Assembly: GCA_964528565.1 (NCBI GenBank)
Contig: CAZGSP010000067.1
Location: 1 to 20,808, forward strand
Direction of reading: 5' to 3'
Length of the DNA: 20,808 bases
From: UBA10133 sp964528565
Lineage (GTDB): Bacteria > Patescibacteriota > Microgenomatia > UBA1400 > MFAQ01
This document shows positions 12,340 to 19,320 of this stretch, piece by piece. The notes beneath the pieces were generated by a model. It did not search any database, had not been told where the DNA came from, and saw only the letters and a list, made by a program, of their open reading frames with translations. The translations under genes were made by a program, and so were the position numbers. Each line of letters begins with the position of its first letter. Position 1 is the stretch's first letter.

Positions 12340-13024
12340 TCCACTTCAGGACCTGATCGGATATCACTTCAAAAACGAGTCTCTCCTGGAAACCGCTCTT
12401 ACTCACCGGTCTTGTCTAAACCAGCCGGGAGTTTCCGAAAGTTACGAACGACTGGAATTTTTGGGGGACGCCATCCTGGAAATGCTTATCTCCATCTATC
12501 TCTTCGAAAAGTATCCCGACAAAATGGAAGGCTATCTGACCGCCGCCAGATCGGCTACCGTTAGGACCGAGTCTCTCTCCGAAGTCTCGGTGCACAACCG
12601 GTTCAACGACTACATCCGCATGAGTAAGGGGGAGGAGGTCACCGGAGGAAGGCAGAATTTGTCGATTCTCGAAGATGTCATCGAAAGTCTAATCGGTGCC
12701 CTCTATATCGATGGCGGCTTGGATGCGGCCAAAAACTTTTTTGAGAGCTTCATTCTTCCCAATGCTCAGGGAATAATTGCCCTCAACCGGCTTAAAGATC
12801 CCAAGTCTCTACTTCAGGAAAAGGTCCAGTCCGCGGGACAAAGCTCCCCAATTTATCAAACGATTGGAGAATCCGGCCTGGATCACAACAAAACCTTTGA
12901 GGTAGCTGTTTCCATCGAAGGTAAACAGCTTGCCTCAGGCACGGGTAAGAACAAACAGGAAGCCGAACAGAAAGCTGCTCAAAAAGCTCTGGACGCCCTG
13001 CCTGCCGGGAGGCAGGTGATATAA
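12320..13024 (+). CDS. rnc: Ribonuclease III
   Basis: A 234-aa double-strand-specific endoribonuclease that processes rRNA precursors and regulatory duplexes as a dimer. The catalytic domain (about 5-150) has the signature ERLEFLGDA (43-51). By alignment with the E. coli enzyme, the metal-binding residues are Glu43, Asp50, Asp119 and Glu122, all present. The double-stranded RNA-binding domain spans about 160-228 (DPKSLLQEKVQSAG, then GKNKQEAEQKAAQKAL). The final residues LPAGRQVI are not part of the fold: they are encoded by a GC-rich palindrome at 12997-13016. The stop TAA lies inside the -10 element of rpsP. The start overlaps nusB. Confidence 0.96.
   Translation: MTKKNLDPLQDLIGYHFKNESLLETALTHRSCLNQPGVSESYERLEFLGDAILEMLISIYLFEKYPDKMEGYLTAARSATVRTESLSEVSVHNRFNDYIRMSKGEEVTGGRQNLSILEDVIESLIGALYIDGGLDAAKNFFESFILPNAQGIIALNRLKDPKSLLQEKVQSAGQSSPIYQTIGESGLDHNKTFEVAVSIEGKQLASGTGKNKQEAEQKAAQKALDALPAGRQVI
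12997..13016. repeat. CCTGCC...GGCAGG palindromic repeat at the end of rnc
   Basis: CCTGCCTGCC faces GGGAGGCAGG: a 20-bp palindrome with one mismatch. It encodes the LPAGRQ tail of RNase III. I recall such palindromes and tails as recurrent in CPR genomes, but only one copy is visible in this window. A related CCTGCC/GGCAG hairpin occurs at 2457-2479. Confidence 0.65.
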
Positions 13025-13025
13025 T
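13017..13025 (+). promoter_or_regulatory. Extended -10 promoter of rpsP
   Basis: TGATATAAT: an extended -10 (TGn) with a consensus TATAAT at 13020-13025, directly abutting the palindromic repeat. The TAA stop of rnc (13022-13024) lies inside the hexamer. The rpsP ATG follows after 6 nt. No -35 is possible in its usual place because the palindrome occupies it. Confidence 0.65.
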
Positions 13026-13031
13026 ACGCCT

Positions 13032-13262
13032 ATGCTGAAAATCAAACTCCAACCTACGGGCAAAAAACACCAACGCTCGTACCGCATCGTCGTCGTCGAA
13101 GGCAAGTCAAAACTGTCCGGATCGGTGCTGGATACTATAGGTACCTACAATCCACACGAAACCGAAACCGAAAAGAAAATATCTATAAAAAAGGATAGTT
13201 ATCAATTGTGGATAAACAAAGGCGCCCAGCCCACCGACACTATTAGAAAACTGATCAAATAA
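13032..13262 (+). CDS. rpsP: Ribosomal protein bS16
   Basis: A 76-aa small-subunit protein that stabilises the 5' domain of 16S rRNA during assembly. Family features: MLKIKLQPTGKKHQRSYRIVVVEGKSKLSG, with the LQ..G.K....YRIVV pattern, then DTIGTYNPHE and a C-terminal KDSYQLWINKGAQPTDTIRKLIK, where the W(I/L)..GAQPTDT..(K/R)L segment is diagnostic. It precedes khpA, the usual order (rpsP-khpA) in many bacteria, with 2 nt between them. The ATG lies 6 nt after TATAAT. Confidence 0.96.
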   Translation: MLKIKLQPTGKKHQRSYRIVVVEGKSKLSGSVLDTIGTYNPHETETEKKISIKKDSYQLWINKGAQPTDTIRKLIK

Positions 13263-13264
13263 AA

Positions 13265-13576
13265 ATGAAACAGCTCATCGAATACATCGTCAGCAACATC
13301 GTCAATCATCCGGAGAGTGTCACCGTTACCCAGGAAGAGACCGAGGATAAAGATACCGCCAAGTATCTTATCAAGGTAGATCCCGAAGACGTCGGCCGGG
13401 TAATCGGTAAACAAGGAAAGGTTATCAAGGCCATCCGCCAGTTAGTCAGAATTGCCGCCATTCAAAAGGGTACCAGAGCCATCGTCGACCTTCTCGAAGA
13501 CGAAGCGACGCCGGCTCAAAACCCAAACACACTTCCGGAACCGACGGTCGAAGACTCTGTCTCCGCCCCGGACTGA
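13265..13576 (+). CDS. khpA: KH-domain RNA-binding protein KhpA
   Basis: A 103-aa protein. Residues 1-80 form a single KH domain: MKQLIEYIVSNIVNHPESVTV, then VGRVIGKQGKVIKAIRQLV with the GKQG form of the GxxG RNA-binding loop. KhpA-type proteins (YlqC) bind many RNAs, often with KhpB, and influence cell elongation and division in Gram-positives; the role here is inferred. The usual length is about 75-80 aa. The extra 25 residues here (EATPAQNPNTLPEPTVEDSV...) are acidic, Pro-rich and probably disordered. They are encoded antisense to the 3' end of pilO (61-bp convergent overlap). The gene follows rpsP as the second gene of that unit. No terminator is visible. Confidence 0.9.
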   Translation: MKQLIEYIVSNIVNHPESVTVTQEETEDKDTAKYLIKVDPEDVGRVIGKQGKVIKAIRQLVRIAAIQKGTRAIVDLLEDEATPAQNPNTLPEPTVEDSVSAPD

Positions 13577-14319
13577 CCCTCGGGAACCGTAAGTAAGTTA
13601 TAACTTCTCAGATCATTAGCCAGCTTTAAATCATTCTCGGTTAACGGCTGTAATTTATTAATGTTTGTCTTTCCCAGCGTTGCCTGGAAAAAGGTAATTT
13701 CCAGCGCCAACTGAACCGTCTTATCACCTGCGGTTCTGGATAATTTGGACACTTCTTGAAGACTCAAGTCCGAGACGGTTCCGATTGGCAGTGAGGACTC
13801 AACCAGAGCAATAAACTTTAAGAGAGACTCCACCTGAGCCGCTACCGTAATTTTAACCGGAAAAGAGGCAAAACTGACCATCCCCTCCTTGTCACCCCCG
13901 GTCGGGGGGCTACCGGCAGTATCGAGAATTACTCCCGAAGGAAGGGTATAAGAAACTATGGAAACTCCCGTTTCCGCACTAATTCTCCGGAGGTTGTAAA
14001 TCGCCCCGTCGGGGGAGTACCGCTGAGGGATTGCCGACAGGATACGTTGCTGATCGGACTCGGTTAGATCAGCCGCCAACTTATCCATGCCATCCTTGGA
14101 CTTCTTGAGTAGCGCCAGGGAGTCCTTGTCGGACTTCAAACCAGCCTCCTTCGTTTTCAGTACCTCCAGGTTAGGCCAAACGGTCAAAATCAAAACCATC
14201 AACATGGCTACTATCGATAACAAGCCAATAACAATATTCTTAACCACAGACTCGTTCACCCAGTCGGGCATGACAAAACCAAATATTTTCTTGTATCCGA
14301 CTATTTTACTTTCCGCCAT
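13516..14319 (-). CDS. pilO: Type IV pilus inner-membrane protein PilO
   Basis: A 267-aa protein. A short cytoplasmic N-terminus is followed by one transmembrane helix (about 30-49: IVIGLLSIVAMLMVLILTV). A coiled coil comes next (about 50-88: LEVLKTKEAGLKSDKDSLALLKKSKDGMDKL), then the ferredoxin-like external domain (about 90-230; RILSAIPQRYSPDGAIYNLRRISAETGVSIVSYTLPSG and VKITVAAQVESLLKFIALVESSLP), as in PilO. It heterodimerises with PilN to align the pilus machine. The C-terminal 20 residues are Gly/Ser/Glu-rich and lie antisense to the khpA tail. Its start overlaps pilN by 14 nt. No PilP or PilQ follows, which fits a cell envelope without an outer membrane. Confidence 0.87.
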   Translation of the reverse strand: MAESKIVGYKKIFGFVMPDWVNESVVKNIVIGLLSIVAMLMVLILTVWPNLEVLKTKEAGLKSDKDSLALLKKSKDGMDKLAADLTESDQQRILSAIPQRYSPDGAIYNLRRISAETGVSIVSYTLPSGVILDTAGSPPTGGDKEGMVSFASFPVKITVAAQVESLLKFIALVESSLPIGTVSDLSLQEVSKLSRTAGDKTVQLALEITFFQATLGKTNINKLQPLTENDLKLANDLRSYNLLTVPEGQSGAETESSTVGSGSVFGF

Positions 14320-14863
14320 TTTTCTTTATCCCAAATTGTAATTTTGCATTGTATAGACCGGACACGTCTCTGCTTATTCCCTCCGAAAATATTTCCCCAA
14401 ACGCGCCGGATGACCCCTTGTCCACACTGGATAGTAACTCTTCAAGGGTTTTCAGGGGGTTTACCCCGGGGATCGAAGCGGAAACCGAGATCCAGCTCTT
14501 ATCCGAAAAATCCACATTGTTTAGAACTACACCGGCCGGCATAAAACCAACTAACTGGTTTAAATAATCACTGTATGGAAACTTATCATTGTTGAGTGCT
14601 TCAATTTTACCCAGAATAAATTTGGACAAAATAAATCTCTTAAGATTTTCGTCGTTGGCCGTTATTGATTTTGAAATTGTTTCGGCTTCGCGGTCTACCC
14701 TGGCCGTTTCGGCTTTAACTAAGTACAGTTTGGCTACCACATAAATCGAGATGGACAAAAAATAAAGAACAAACACGACAAAGGGAACCAACATTGATAT
14801 TAAGATCCAATTTTTACCTTTTGATTCACGCCTTTTCTTTCCAATCAGATTGATCTTTACCAT
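14306..14863 (-). CDS. pilN: Type IV pilus assembly protein PilN
   Basis: A 185-aa protein. The short cytoplasmic tail MVKINLIGKKRR carries the INL(I/L) motif that inserts into the PilM groove. One transmembrane helix follows (about 20-48: WILISMLVPFVVFVLYFLSISIYVV), then a coiled coil (about 50-75) and a ferredoxin-like external domain (about 90-185; FPYSDYLNQLVGFMPAGVVLNNVDFSDKSWISVSASIPG). The partners are PilM in the cytoplasm and PilO in the membrane. It starts 3 nt after the pilM stop and overlaps pilO by 14 nt, so the three are translated together. Confidence 0.88.
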   Translation of the reverse strand: MVKINLIGKKRRESKGKNWILISMLVPFVVFVLYFLSISIYVVAKLYLVKAETARVDREAETISKSITANDENLKRFILSKFILGKIEALNNDKFPYSDYLNQLVGFMPAGVVLNNVDFSDKSWISVSASIPGVNPLKTLEELLSSVDKGSSGAFGEIFSEGISRDVSGLYNAKLQFGIKKNGGK

Positions 14864-14865
14864 GT

Positions 14866-15870
14866 TTACAAAGATAGACCATTGGCAATCGAAAATACCG
14901 GACCCAGTGTTTTGTACTTGGCATCCACGCTCATATTGGCAAAGGTATCACCAATCACCACCTCGACACCCCCCAAAGACTCCGACAAATAAGGGATCAG
15001 GCCGATAAGATATGCCCCTCCGCTTGATAAAATCAATCTGTTTACCGAGCTGTTTGGGTGTTCATCTTTATAGGCGATCATCAGCTTTCTCAACTCGCCG
15101 AGTATTTTATCTATCACCGGCTTGAGAACTACCACCATTTTTCCTTCCAGCTGATTTTTGGCTATCCCATAGGTACGTTTGTAACTTTCGGCCTGGTCGA
15201 TCGGCAAATTGAAGGCTTCGGCTATCAACTTTGTCAGAGCCGCCCCTCCCACCGGAACATAAAAACTGCTGAAGATCTTATTCTTTCCCGAAATCACGAT
15301 ATTGGATCCACCGGACCCCAAATCCAAAATGGCTGATGGACTATCGTCGTTCAATAGAGGTGCAAACGTCCGGTTTAAGGCCGGTATCTCATTTTCCAAC
15401 CGGACCACTTCCAGCCCGATCAGCTCGAGGATCTGGACATAAATCTCCGAAATGTTCGTCGGTACCGCCACCACATAAACCGATATTTTTTCATTGCCCT
15501 CAAACTTTTCCGGCTTTTCCAGTATAGTCCATGAAGTTTCGATCTCGCTCGGCGGAAAGGGGACCGATTGATCCAGTTCCCATTTAATGGCGGTCGCCAG
15601 CTCCGGTGTCGACATGACGGGAAACTTCAGCACTCTGGAAAAAACAAGAGCTTCCGAGATAGAGGCTACCACCTTACCCGATCTCACCCCGGACTCCTTG
15701 ACCAGATTTTTCAGAATATCCGTCAGGGAAATCTTTTCGGCATTGGTCATCGAAGAGATCGTTTTACCAAACGGATTAGCACCAATGCCAATTACCTTCA
15801 CCCGACTCCCATCGGTTTGAATCAATTTAATACTCGTCGATCCGATATCTAAACCAAAATAGGCAGGCAT
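14866..15870 (-). CDS. pilM: Type IV pilus assembly ATPase-like protein PilM
   Basis: A 334-aa cytoplasmic actin/FtsA-like protein that binds ATP and the N-terminal tail of PilN. The phosphate-1 loop is FGLDIGSTSIKLIQ (5-18), phosphate-2 is AILDLGSGGSNIVI, and the adenosine region is LILSSGGAYLIGLIPYLSESLG. Features specific to PilM are IKWELDQSVPFPPSEIETSWTILEK, which corresponds to the family's ELAEAIRWEAEQ..PFP segment, and VVRLENEIPALNRTF. Length is about that of typical PilM (350). It has its own -10 element 6 nt before the ATG, separate from the pilin operon upstream, so the platform genes may be expressed independently of the pilins. Confidence 0.92.
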   Translation of the reverse strand: MPAYFGLDIGSTSIKLIQTDGSRVKVIGIGANPFGKTISSMTNAEKISLTDILKNLVKESGVRSGKVVASISEALVFSRVLKFPVMSTPELATAIKWELDQSVPFPPSEIETSWTILEKPEKFEGNEKISVYVVAVPTNISEIYVQILELIGLEVVRLENEIPALNRTFAPLLNDDSPSAILDLGSGGSNIVISGKNKIFSSFYVPVGGAALTKLIAEAFNLPIDQAESYKRTYGIAKNQLEGKMVVVLKPVIDKILGELRKLMIAYKDEHPNSSVNRLILSSGGAYLIGLIPYLSESLGGVEVVIGDTFANMSVDAKYKTLGPVFSIANGLSL

Positions 15871-15876
15871 ATATAC

Positions 15877-15882
15877 ATATTA
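15877..15882 (-). promoter_or_regulatory. -10 element of pilMNO, leaderless spacing
   Basis: TAATAT on the minus strand (15882 to 15877), preceded by TG, ends 6 nt before the pilM ATG (15870) in the 26-nt gap after the last pilin-like gene. No Shine-Dalgarno sequence is present. Confidence 0.5.
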
Positions 15883-15896
15883 CAGCAAAACGAACC

Positions 15897-16658
15897 TTAC
15901 TGGATAATGGTTCCTTCGGAAAACAAAACATAATCAAATACCGACGGCAATTGATTTGTTTTTGATTCTTTGTACTCAATTCCGTATTTTATCGAAGTCT
16001 CACCCGAGTCTAAAGTCGCCGTAGACTTAAAATTGGTTGACTGGGCAGGAAATGAACCTAACATAGGTCGGATCCCCAAGAAAACAGGATCCCCTAACAC
16101 GGTAATTCTTAACTTGGTAGAAACACCTACGGTTAAAGGGATCGTCGGCGTCACGTAACTGTAGTTAACCCCGGCATAAGTACCTCCCGGTGTGGTCCCG
16201 GCCGTAAACCCTCCCGTTCCGTCGGTGTCATATGCATAATCGACACTCCCGTCACTTCTGATATCGGTAATAAATAGTGAAGGTTTTCCCCCGGCAACGG
16301 CAGGATTCCAATAAATTTTCACCCCGGTTACATTGCCGCCGGATAGATAAACTTCAAAGTTTTCTCCCGAGTTGATCTTTTCCGTAGTTATACTTGTAGC
16401 ACCGGTATCTCCTCTTTCGACAGTGTAGTCTTTGCCGGTACCCAGAGATCCGGAAACCGGAGTATCTTTTGAGATGGCTTCTTCCAAACCCGCTTGGGCA
16501 GTCAAAAGCGCTTCCTTGCTCTCTACATCCATCTCTTGAACTCTAGTCTCAACTGTCGACCGGCTGGCAACCGATACCGCGATGGCACTAACCACGGTCA
16601 TGATCAACACCATAATGAGGGCAACCTGGCCGGAATGATTGAGATTTGACTTCTTCAT
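15897..16658 (-). CDS. PilX/GspK-like pilin, lacks Glu5
   Basis: A 253-aa protein. The N-terminus MKKSNLNHSG is followed by a hydrophobic helix QVALIMVLIMTVVSAIAVSV, then ASRSTVETRVQEMDVESKEALLTAQAGLEEAI, which resembles PilX and GspK N-termini. Cleavage after Gly10 would leave Gln+1 and Ile at +5, so the conserved Glu5 is missing. This is typical of tip pilins such as GspK that need no subunit below them. The remaining part (about 60-253) is Gly/Ser/Thr-rich and beta-predicted, with no recognisable domain and no cysteine. The ATG directly abuts the stop of the upstream pilin gene. It is the last gene of the chain and the largest. A role in capping or initiating the pilus is inferred. Confidence 0.7.
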   Translation of the reverse strand: MKKSNLNHSGQVALIMVLIMTVVSAIAVSVASRSTVETRVQEMDVESKEALLTAQAGLEEAISKDTPVSGSLGTGKDYTVERGDTGATSITTEKINSGENFEVYLSGGNVTGVKIYWNPAVAGGKPSLFITDIRSDGSVDYAYDTDGTGGFTAGTTPGGTYAGVNYSYVTPTIPLTVGVSTKLRITVLGDPVFLGIRPMLGSFPAQSTNFKSTATLDSGETSIKYGIEYKESKTNQLPSVFDYVLFSEGTIIQ

Positions 16659-17189
16659 TTAATTTATACCGCTATTGAACAAGCTTATATCGGTTGATAC
16701 TTTGCGGGTCACCCCCACCCCTGACCCAAGCACCACGTTGCTTGCATCGATCTCTACTTTTATTTTATCACTCACACCACCCTGACAAAACCAAGTAAAG
16801 GAAAGTCTCTCTATCTTCATCTCCGCAGGACTGACGAACACCATATTTCCCGTTTGGGAAGAGGTGGACGCGATCCGGTTGTTATCAAGAGTGTAAACCG
16901 TTTCCGCCCCAACCAGGTCGCTTACCGTGAGAGAATCTCCCGGATATCCTACCTCTCCGGCCGAGACGCAATCCAATCTGAAACCGGTTCCCACACTGAC
17001 CACCTGACCAAAACGGATATCTTTTTCTATCGACGAAAGTACCGACCGTAGTGAAGAGGTGAGACCGAGATCTACATCACTAAGTCCCGATGATCTTAGA
17101 CTCTGATAAAAAAGGGCGGTTCCGCCCACCAAAATTATCACTAAAAGTAACATGGAAATGATGACTTCGATCAACGTGTAGCCTTTCAT
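16659..17189 (-). CDS. Minor pilin, PilW/PulJ-like
   Basis: A 176-aa prepilin with a very short leader MKG, then YTLIEVIISMLLLVIILVGGTALF: a class III signal with cleavage after Gly3, Tyr at +1 and Glu at +5. The helix continues to about residue 55 (SSIEKDIRFG). The globular part contains Cys74 and a second Cys near residue 134 (WFCQGG), one probable disulfide. The pattern RSVLSSIEKDIRFGQVVSV resembles PulJ/PilW minor pilins, which sit in the tip complex. It overlaps the preceding PilV-like gene by 4 nt (ATGA). Confidence 0.8.
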   Translation of the reverse strand: MKGYTLIEVIISMLLLVIILVGGTALFYQSLRSSGLSDVDLGLTSSLRSVLSSIEKDIRFGQVVSVGTGFRLDCVSAGEVGYPGDSLTVSDLVGAETVYTLDNNRIASTSSQTGNMVFVSPAEMKIERLSFTWFCQGGVSDKIKVEIDASNVVLGSGVGVTRKVSTDISLFNSGIN

Positions 17190-17587
17190 TTTATTTCTTT
17201 TGCTAAAGACTGGGACAAACTAACCGAAAAATTATTCGGACCATCGGTCCACCCCACCTTCACCGTAACGAGAACAGAGTCGGTAAGCACATCGGTACTA
17301 AGTGTAATACTTCCTGTGTAAGTTTCCGATACACTACACGTAGCCAGCTGTCCATTTTTCGCATCAGTATAAAATTCCGTGGGGTTACTATCCCTCTGGG
17401 TTCGATACTCATTAAGACATTTCTGAGCCACGGCGACCGCTTCATCTTTTTGCTTTTGAAAGGTGACCACTCTTGACGACCGGGTCATGAGGTCCGATAT
17501 TCCGACAAGAACCAGAGCTATAATGCCCACAGCTACCACTATTTCGATCAACATCTGTCCTTTAGGGTTGTGTAAAGTCTTTGTCAT
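17186..17587 (-). CDS. Minor pilin, PilV/PulI-like
   Basis: A 133-aa prepilin with leader MTKTLHNPKG, cleaved after Gly10 to expose QMLIEIVVAVGIIALVLVGI. Gln replaces the usual Phe/Met at +1, while Glu at +5 is kept. The pattern KDEAVAVAQKCLNEYRTQRDSN after the helix matches minor pilins of the PilV/GspI type (A...A.(Q/E)..LE..R). Two cysteines (QKC and ATC) could form one disulfide. It overlaps both neighbours by 4 nt and is probably part of the initiation (tip) complex. Confidence 0.78.
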   Translation of the reverse strand: MTKTLHNPKGQMLIEIVVAVGIIALVLVGISDLMTRSSRVVTFQKQKDEAVAVAQKCLNEYRTQRDSNPTEFYTDAKNGQLATCSVSETYTGSITLSTDVLTDSVLVTVKVGWTDGPNNFSVSLSQSLAKEIK

Positions 17588-18060
17588 AAAATACTGGCTA
17601 AACCATTGGCCTCTACCGACACCGTTTTTGTCACTGTCGGACTAACGTCATCGCGGATCACAATCTCTTTACCGGCTCCGTCGGACACATACCCCGATCC
17701 CGGCAAAAAAGTAATATCAACTGCCGTCATAAAAGTTGAATTCGTCAAGACTTTGATCTCATTTCCGGGAGGATTTCCCGAACCGCACAGCGTAGTAACG
17801 GTAATGTCTGTCTCGTTCGCATCGCCTGCTACTTTCACTCCTTGAAGGGAGGTACAGCCCGCCGGATATTGTTGGCTGGTCGCCATGGTGCGGGCTTTAT
17901 TAAGCTCCGACAGCACTTGTCTGGCGTCGTTTTGCATTGTCTGTGATTTATTAAAATTCAAGTATGCGGCCAGTGCTCCACCCGAAAGTAAAACCACCAG
18001 TACTATCGTAATCATTAGCTCGATCAAGGTAAAGCCGAAAGGAATCGAGTAATTTTTCAC
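17584..18060 (-). CDS. Minor pilin, GspH/FimT-like
   Basis: A 158-aa prepilin with leader MKNYSIPFG, then FTLIELMITIVLVVLLSGGALAAY, with cleavage after Gly9 and Glu at +5. QTMQNDARQVLSELNKARTMATSQ follows, the pattern of GspH/FimT proteins (a long helix with L...L..AR..A). The C-terminal domain has two cysteines (AGC, TLC) and ends in a beta-type pattern KEIVIRDDVSPTVTKTVSVEANG, as in FimT/GspH. It is joined by 4-nt overlaps to both neighbours. Confidence 0.8.
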   Translation of the reverse strand: MKNYSIPFGFTLIELMITIVLVVLLSGGALAAYLNFNKSQTMQNDARQVLSELNKARTMATSQQYPAGCTSLQGVKVAGDANETDITVTTLCGSGNPPGNEIKVLTNSTFMTAVDITFLPGSGYVSDGAGKEIVIRDDVSPTVTKTVSVEANGLASIL

Positions 18061-18449
18061 GGATTTGTCACTAGATAACCTTCATTTTCGGGTAATTCCA
18101 TACATGGAGCACTCAGGGTATAAGTTGTAGCACCAACAGGGCTATATGTATATTCCCCGATTTGATCAATACAAGGTTTTGGGTCGTGAGGCGAACTCTT
18201 TAATAGCACCGGACCCGTAAGGCTACACGAAACGTCATCATAAATGGAACCCGGATATGAACCGGTGAGCGACCGGCACATTTCCAAGGCCTGCCGTATC
18301 ACCTCCAGGTCGGCTTTTCTTCTGGTGTCTCTGGATCTCACGGTAAGCGAGGTAAAAGAAACTACCCCCGCGGCAAAAATGATGCCGATAATGGAGATAA
18401 CCACCAGCAGTTCGACAAAAGTGAATCCCTTTGTTTTTGAACGTCTCAT
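18057..18449 (-). CDS. GspG/PilA-like pilin, Cys-rich
   Basis: A 130-aa prepilin with leader MRRSKTKG, then FTFVELLVVISIIGIIFAAGVVSF, with cleavage after Gly8 and Glu at +5. The segment SLTVRSRDTRRKADLEVIRQALEM is the RSRD..RK.DL..(I/L)..AL pattern shared with two other pilins of this operon and typical of major pilin-like proteins of CPR bacteria as I recall them. Four cysteines (EMC, VSC, KPC, APC) could form two disulfides. It could be a major pilin or one of several alternative subunits; order alone does not decide. Confidence 0.8.
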   Translation of the reverse strand: MRRSKTKGFTFVELLVVISIIGIIFAAGVVSFTSLTVRSRDTRRKADLEVIRQALEMCRSLTGSYPGSIYDDVSCSLTGPVLLKSSPHDPKPCIDQIGEYTYSPVGATTYTLSAPCMELPENEGYLVTNP

Positions 18450-18871
18450 TGTAAAGATCCAACACAGTAATGGGTTTTAGCTAATGCGGTCCATGCACAG
18501 TCTGCTCCGGAGTTTCCCGACGTTGCCGCTCCGGTCGGTTCCAAATTGGCACAGATACAGTACGTTGCCCCATCGATACCACAACTTCCGTCTTTCAAAA
18601 GATAATCTTCTTCCGTATTGGGGTCTACCGGCCACGAACTCTTCATATTGGCGATTGCCGCTTGGCATGTACCATCGGTAGGATACTTGAAGCTATTGTC
18701 GGAGTAGTACTGCTCCAGAGCATTTTGAACGGCCACCAGATCCTGTTTACGTCTGGCGTTTCGGCTACTTTGCTGTGCGGTAGAGTAGGCGACTGTGGCC
18801 AAAGCCACTAATACTCCGATAATACCGATCACCACCAATAACTCGAGCAAGGTAAACCCTTTATTTTTCAT
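18446..18871 (-). CDS. GspG/PilA-like pilin with six cysteines
   Basis: A 141-aa prepilin with leader MKNKG, then FTLLELLVVIGIIGVLVALATVAY, with cleavage after Gly5 and Glu at +5. The pattern SSRNARRKQDLVAVQNALEQYYSDNSFKYPTDG is that of GspG-like pilins. Six cysteines follow in the globular part, including CIC, so up to three disulfides. The start at 18871 is chosen because it gives a standard prepilin leader and the usual 4-nt overlap (ATGA) with the preceding gene. A longer frame up to 18994 would put 41 unrelated residues in front of the leader and overlap the upstream gene by 127 nt. Confidence 0.82.
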   Translation of the reverse strand: MKNKGFTLLELLVVIGIIGVLVALATVAYSTAQQSSRNARRKQDLVAVQNALEQYYSDNSFKYPTDGTCQAAIANMKSSWPVDPNTEEDYLLKDGSCGIDGATYCICANLEPTGAATSGNSGADCAWTALAKTHYCVGSLQ

Positions 18872-19320
18872 GGTTGAGTAATAATATATAACACTCCCGC
18901 CGGAGGAGTTCCGGTTCCGCAAGCACAACTGACACCAGCCGCAGTACACTGCGTGGCAGTGGCCTTGGTTGAATCGGCTGGGTTCTCGAGGCAAGCGGTC
19001 AGATAGTATGTTTTATTGTTGGCTCCGGGAATATACCGGTAATCCTCCCATTCCGAAGCCCGTACGTCGGTAAATGTAGTTTTGATGTATGCTACCGGGT
19101 TCGACAGACTAGTCTGATAATTAGCGGCATCAGGATAGCCATTATGATCATTCCGGTAAAGCTCCAAGGCTTTTTGAAGCTGGTTCAGATCACTTTTTCG
19201 CTGGACATCCCTGGACCTTATCCTAGACTGATTAAAATTAAAGGCGGCCAGTGCAGTTAGTACCGCCACAATTCCCATGGCTACCAGTAGTTCGATCAGG
19301 GTAAAACCTTTTTGTCTCAT
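18868..19320 (-). CDS. GspG/PilA-like pilin
   Basis: A 150-aa prepilin with leader MRQKG, then FTLIELLVAMGIVAVLTALAAFNF, with cleavage after Gly5 and Glu at +5. NQSRIRSRDVQRKSDLNQLQKALELYRNDHNGYPDA is the RSRD..RK.DL.QL..AL..Y..(D/N)...YP pattern of major pilin-like proteins. Four cysteines lie in the C-terminal half (TAC, TQC, SCAC). The end LYIITQP resembles the VTNP end of the downstream pilin (18057-18449), suggesting the same fold. It overlaps both neighbours by 4 nt. Confidence 0.83.
   Translation of the reverse strand: MRQKGFTLIELLVAMGIVAVLTALAAFNFNQSRIRSRDVQRKSDLNQLQKALELYRNDHNGYPDAANYQTSLSNPVAYIKTTFTDVRASEWEDYRYIPGANNKTYYLTACLENPADSTKATATQCTAAGVSCACGTGTPPAGVLYIITQP

Noticed and set aside
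18872..18994. N-terminal extension of the six-cysteine pilin
   Set aside because: It would place 41 residues before a standard prepilin leader and overlap the upstream pilin gene by 127 nt; the ATG at 18871 with a 4-nt overlap matches the rest of the chain.
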